Positions 5,032-8,448 of a stretch of 8,448 nucleotides of DNA are shown here, one piece after another. A program made the position numbers and the translations under genes. Position 1 is the first letter of the stretch. Every line of letters starts with the position of its first letter. Source of the DNA: Iamia sp052038315 (lineage in GTDB: Bacteria > Actinomycetota > Acidimicrobiia > Acidimicrobiales > Iamiaceae). The stretch spans positions 1-8,448 of the forward strand of contig JBQGCF010000028.1 in NCBI GenBank assembly GCA_052038315.1, given 5' to 3'. A model generated the notes under the pieces. That model did no database searches, was not told where the DNA came from, and was given only the letters and a program-made list of their open reading frames with translations.

Positions 5032-8000
5032 GCCTGGGGTCGCTTCCCGGGCTGGAGGATCTCCGCCCGCTCCAGCGGCGCGGGGACACCCTCGTGCTGC
5101 GCGCCCGAGCGGCCGACGGCACCCCCGTCCTGGTCAAGACCCACGCCTCCGACCTGCCCACCGACGCGTCGCGCGAGCGGCTCCGGCGGGAGCACGACCT
5201 GACCGGGGCGGTCCGCCACCCCCACCTGGTCGCCCCCCGGGACCTCGTCGACACGTCGGTGCGGGTCGCCCAGGTCAACCACGACCCGCCCGGCCCCCCG
5301 TGGGCCGAGGCGGTGGCGGCCGGCCTGCTGGCCCTGGCCTGCTGCCTCGACGTGTCCGGCGCCGTCGGCTCGGCCCTCGCCGCCCGGCACGCCCGGGGCA
5401 TCGTCCACCGGGCGGTCGACGAGGACCACGTCGTCATCGGCCCCGACGGGCCGGTCCTGGTCGACCTCTACGACGCCGCCGAGGCCGGGGTCCGGCCCCG
5501 CCGCACCAGCCACGGCGGCCACCTCGCCCCCGAGCAGCGGGGCCCCGAGCCGGTGCCGGCCGACCCCACCTTCGACGTCTTCGCCCTCGGCGCCACGGTG
5601 CGGGCGTTGGCGTCGACGCTGGGCGAGGTCCCGCCCGGTCTCACCGCCGTCCTCGACCGGGCCACCCACGCCGACGGCCGGCGCCGGCACCGCTCGGTGC
5701 TGGGCCTGGTGGCCGACCTCCGGCGCCAGCGCTCCCACCTCGGCGACGACGGCACCGGGCTCGGGTCCGGCGAGGCGCCGTCGCCGGTGGTCGAGGGCAT
5801 CGCCCTGCGGTGGCAGGACCCGTTCCAGGTCGTCGGCCGGGACGACCTCCGGGCCCGCATCGTCGCCGCCGCCGACACCGTGGCGGCCGAGGGCCAGGGC
5901 CGGATCGTCGTCGTGCGCGGTGAGCCCGGCTCCGGGCGCACCGCCCTCGTCCGGGCCGTCAGCGACGACCTGCGGGCCAAGGGGATCCTGTGCGGCGTCG
6001 CCACCCTCTCCGACCCGGGCGCCACCGTCGGGTTCAAGACGGGCAGCACGGTCATGGGCCAGATGGTCGAGCAGCTGCTCACCGCGCCCGAGCCCGTCGT
6101 GCGGGCCGTCGAGGGCCAGCTCCGCCGCTCGCTGGGCGACGACCTGCCCGTCGCCGTCCAGGTGCTGCCCGCCCTGGGCCTGCTGGTCGGGCCCCAACCG
6201 GAGCCGACCTACGTCGACCCGTCCGAGATCCTCGCCCGCATCACCCGCGCCACTCGGGCCGCCATCGCCGCCGTCGCCCGCCACCTCCCGCCCGCGGTCG
6301 GCGTCTTCGACGACGGCGACCTCGCCGACGCCACCTTCCTCGGCGCCATGGAGTCGATCGGGGGCCACCCCGACACCGGGCCGTTCCTCGTCGTGGTCGT
6401 CGCCGGGGGCGGATCGGCCGAGCTGGAGGCGCTGTTCGAGCGGATGGCCGCCCGGGGCGCGGCGATCGACGAGGTGGTCGTCGAGCCGCTCGACCACGAC
6501 GCCATCGCCGAGCTGGTCGCCCAGGGCACCGGCATGGCCGTCGACGAGGTGGGCGAGCTGGCCGACGCCGTCTGGCGGCGGTCGGGCGGGCTGCCCCGTG
6601 TCGCCCTGGCCGACCTCTGGTCGCTGGTCGAGGCGGGCGAGGTCTGGGTCGACGTCGACGCCGCCCGCTGGCAGTGGTCCGAGCGGGCGCTGCGGGTCGA
6701 GGCGCCGCTGACCCTCGCCGAGGTCGCTGCCGGCCGGGTGCGGGACCTGGCCCCGGACGCCCTCACCGCCGCCGCCATCGTCGCCGTGGCCGGGCGGGCC
6801 GCCCGGGTGCCCGTCATCGGCCACGTCCTCGGGATCGAGGCCGGCGAGGCCGGCGCCCTGGTCGACCGGGCCGTCGTCGCCCACGTCCTGGCCCCGCCGT
6901 CGCCGCGGGGCGACCTGGGCTGCCTGGACGAGGGCGTGCGCCAGGCCCTGCTCGACGTCCTCGACCCGGAGACCCGGCGGGACCTCGAGGGCCGGGTGGC
7001 CCACGCCGTGCTGGCCCTCGCCGACGAGGGACCGGACGGCCGCCCCGACCTGGCCGACGCCCACCGCATCGACGTCATCGACCTGCTCCGCCGCGACCCC
7101 GAGCTGGCCACCGACCCCGAGGCCCAGGACCGGCTGGCCGCCCTCTGCGAGGACGCCGCCCGGGCCGCCCACCGCAGCGGCGCCTTCCAGGAGGCGCTGG
7201 CCCTCCAGCGCGACGCCCTCGCCGTGCTGGGCGAGGCCGGGTGGCAGCGCGGCGCCGACCGCACCTTCGATCTCCACCTGCGGACCGCCGAGCACGCCCT
7301 CGTCGTGGGCCGCCTCGACCTCGTCGACGAGCTCCTCGCCGCCATCGACGCCCACGAGCCGTCGGCGCCCCAGCGGGTCCGCACCATGCGGGTCCTCGGC
7401 ATCACGTCGTGGACCCGGGAGGACAACGACGGCGGCCTCGACTCCCTGCGGCGCATCCTCGCCGCCCTGGGCGAGCCCCTGCCCGAGCGGCCGACGTGGC
7501 GGGACATCGCCGTCGAGCTGGCCCGGACGCAGGCCGAGCTGCGGGGTCACGAGCCCGAGGACTTCCTGCGGGCGCCGGTCCTCACCGACGAGCACCTCGT
7601 CGCCACCGTCGACGCCATGCTCGGCTGCGTCCACTTCGCCTACGTCGACGAGCCGCTGACCCACATCATCCTCGTGCTGCGGGCGACCCGGATCTCGGCC
7701 CGCCACGGCGTCACCGACTCGGCCGGCTACTTCATCGCCGCCTACGGGATGCTGCTCGTCGCCATGACGCCGGCCGGCATCCCCCGGGCCCTCCGCTACG
7801 GCGAGGTCGCCGACCAGCTCTCGCAGCGGGGGCGGGCCGGCCACGCCCTGATGGTCGGGTTCACCGTCGACGCCTTCGTCCGCCACTGGGGTGCCCCCAT
7901 CGACGTCACCGTCGACCCCCTGATCGACCGCTACCGCACCACGGTCGACGCCGGCTCCCGCGGCTACGGGCTCACGTCCGGCGTCTTCGGCCTGCTCCAC

Positions 8001-8448
8001 GCGCTGCTCGCCTCCCGACCCCTCCAGGCCGTCGAGGAGACCGCCCGCACCATGGGCGAGGAGATGGCCGGGATGGGGGAGCGGGCCTTCCAGCAGCGGG
8101 TCGACATCGTGGGCCAGGCCGTGGCCGACCTCCGCTCCGGGCTGCACCGGGGCGTGCTCGACGGCGACGTCTTCTCCGCCCCGACCTGGCTGGCCGCCAA
8201 GCGCCGGCGGGGCGAGATGGCCGTGATCTGCCACACCGTGCGGGCCATGGTGGCGCTGTGCCACGACCGGCCCGCCGAGGCGGCCGAGGCGGTGGCCGCG
8301 GCCGCCCCGATGCTGCGGTCGGCGCCCGGCCAGGCCGTCGTCGGCGTGCACCGCTTCCAGGCCGCCCTGCTCGCCGCCGACGCCCTCGCCGCCGCCCCCG
8401 CCGGCATCAAGGGCCGGGGGTCGCGGGCCAGGCTGCGGGCCGCGCTGG
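5028..8448 (+). CDS. Pseudokinase-AAA/STAND ATPase-helical repeat signalling protein, 3' end outside window
   Basis: GTG 5028 overlaps the upstream TGA (GTGA); AGGG at 5014-5017 is a weak Shine-Dalgarno. I translated the frame to the window end: at least 1140 residues, no stop. Residues 1-235 resemble a Ser/Thr kinase: VLVK (K37), E55, RHPHLV (63-68), VHRAVDEDH (126-134), DLY (146-148), LAPE (166-169). The glycine loop is missing, and HRD is HRA at 129, the following Lys is Asp and the Asn is His, so catalysis is unlikely. From about 262 (DPFQVVGRDDL) comes an AAA_16-like ATPase with Walker A GEPGSGRT (298-305, R304 instead of Lys) and Walker B VGVFDDGD (D428, D429). A winged-helix-like segment (about 560-625) and helical TPR-like repeats (about 700-1140) follow, resembling the COG3899 predicted-ATPase region of kinase-ATPase hybrid sensors. 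Those relatives often end in GAF, histidine kinase or cyclase domains; here that end is not visible. It is co-translated with the flavoprotein, suggesting a joint role. Confidence 0.88.
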   Translation, partial: MSLGSLPGLEDLRPLQRRGDTLVLRARAADGTPVLVKTHASDLPTDASRERLRREHDLTGAVRHPHLVAPRDLVDTSVRVAQVNHDPPGPPWAEAVAAGLLALACCLDVSGAVGSALAARHARGIVHRAVDEDHVVIGPDGPVLVDLYDAAEAGVRPRRTSHGGHLAPEQRGPEPVPADPTFDVFALGATVRALASTLGEVPPGLTAVLDRATHADGRRRHRSVLGLVADLRRQRSHLGDDGTGLGSGEAPSPVVEGIALRWQDPFQVVGRDDLRARIVAAADTVAAEGQGRIVVVRGEPGSGRTALVRAVSDDLRAKGILCGVATLSDPGATVGFKTGSTVMGQMVEQLLTAPEPVVRAVEGQLRRSLGDDLPVAVQVLPALGLLVGPQPEPTYVDPSEILARITRATRAAIAAVARHLPPAVGVFDDGDLADATFLGAMESIGGHPDTGPFLVVVVAGGGSAELEALFERMAARGAAIDEVVVEPLDHDAIAELVAQGTGMAVDEVGELADAVWRRSGGLPRVALADLWSLVEAGEVWVDVDAARWQWSERALRVEAPLTLAEVAAGRVRDLAPDALTAAAIVAVAGRAARVPVIGHVLGIEAGEAGALVDRAVVAHVLAPPSPRGDLGCLDEGVRQALLDVLDPETRRDLEGRVAHAVLALADEGPDGRPDLADAHRIDVIDLLRRDPELATDPEAQDRLAALCEDAARAAHRSGAFQEALALQRDALAVLGEAGWQRGADRTFDLHLRTAEHALVVGRLDLVDELLAAIDAHEPSAPQRVRTMRVLGITSWTREDNDGGLDSLRRILAALGEPLPERPTWRDIAVELARTQAELRGHEPEDFLRAPVLTDEHLVATVDAMLGCVHFAYVDEPLTHIILVLRATRISARHGVTDSAGYFIAAYGMLLVAMTPAGIPRALRYGEVADQLSQRGRAGHALMVGFTVDAFVRHWGAPIDVTVDPLIDRYRTTVDAGSRGYGLTSGVFGLLHALLASRPLQAVEETARTMGEEMAGMGERAFQQRVDIVGQAVADLRSGLHRGVLDGDVFSAPTWLAAKRRRGEMAVICHTVRAMVALCHDRPAEAAEAVAAAAPMLRSAPGQAVVGVHRFQAALLAADALAAAPAGIKGRGSRARLRAAL

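Noticed and set aside
5300..6711. Off-frame + strand ORFs (5300-5923, 5920-6711) inside the kinase-ATPase gene
   Set aside because: Arg/Pro/Ser-rich shifted readings of the same coding DNA. The uninterrupted frame from 5028 explains the region fully, so no frameshift is needed.
4920..8351. 1143-aa open frame on the minus strand
   Set aside because: It is the antisense of the kinase-ATPase gene. Its translation is a monotonous Gly/Val/Asp/Ala/Gln mix with no motif, whereas the + frame carries kinase, Walker and repeat motifs in the correct order.

Overview
The window is very GC-rich DNA, with G or C at almost every third codon position, GTG starts, a TANNNT-type leaderless promoter and few T-tailed terminators. 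This suggests a high-GC actinobacterium. The gene style (short Thr/Ser-rich linkers after membrane anchors, LIP-family lipoprotein) fits Acidimicrobiia-like lineages, but that placement is inference. All convincing genes lie on the + strand. The long minus-strand frames are compositional shadows.

Region 1 (1-1088): 3' part of a gene for a single-pass membrane protein with an extracytoplasmic META (HslJ-like) domain and an unassigned C-terminal domain. Region 2 (1089-1399): a tRNA-His gene (anticodon GTG). Its acceptor end lacks an encoded G-1 and has U72 and A73 instead of the usual bacterial G-1:C73. It is followed by an 18-bp tandem duplication, a strong hairpin and GC-rich inverted repeats. 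Region 3 (1400-2666): a secreted LIP-family alpha/beta hydrolase lipoprotein broken by one frameshift near 2426-2441, which separates the nucleophile Ser from the acid Asp and the His. Region 4 (2667-2805): leader with inverted repeats and a strong Shine-Dalgarno. Region 5 (2806 to window end): an apparent two-gene operon. A 741-aa phytoene-desaturase-like FAD oxidoreductase overlaps by 4 bp (GTGA) a very large protein. That protein has an N-terminal kinase-like domain with a lost catalytic Asp, an AAA/STAND-type ATPase with Arg in place of the Walker A Lys, a winged-helix-like segment and a long helical repeat region, and it runs off the window.

The most notable points are the atypical tRNA-His identity elements and the coupling of an uncharacterised flavoenzyme to a pseudokinase-ATPase signalling protein. 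The second gene is open from 5028 to 8448 on the + strand with no stop, so simple ORF callers that require a stop can miss it and call its antisense instead.
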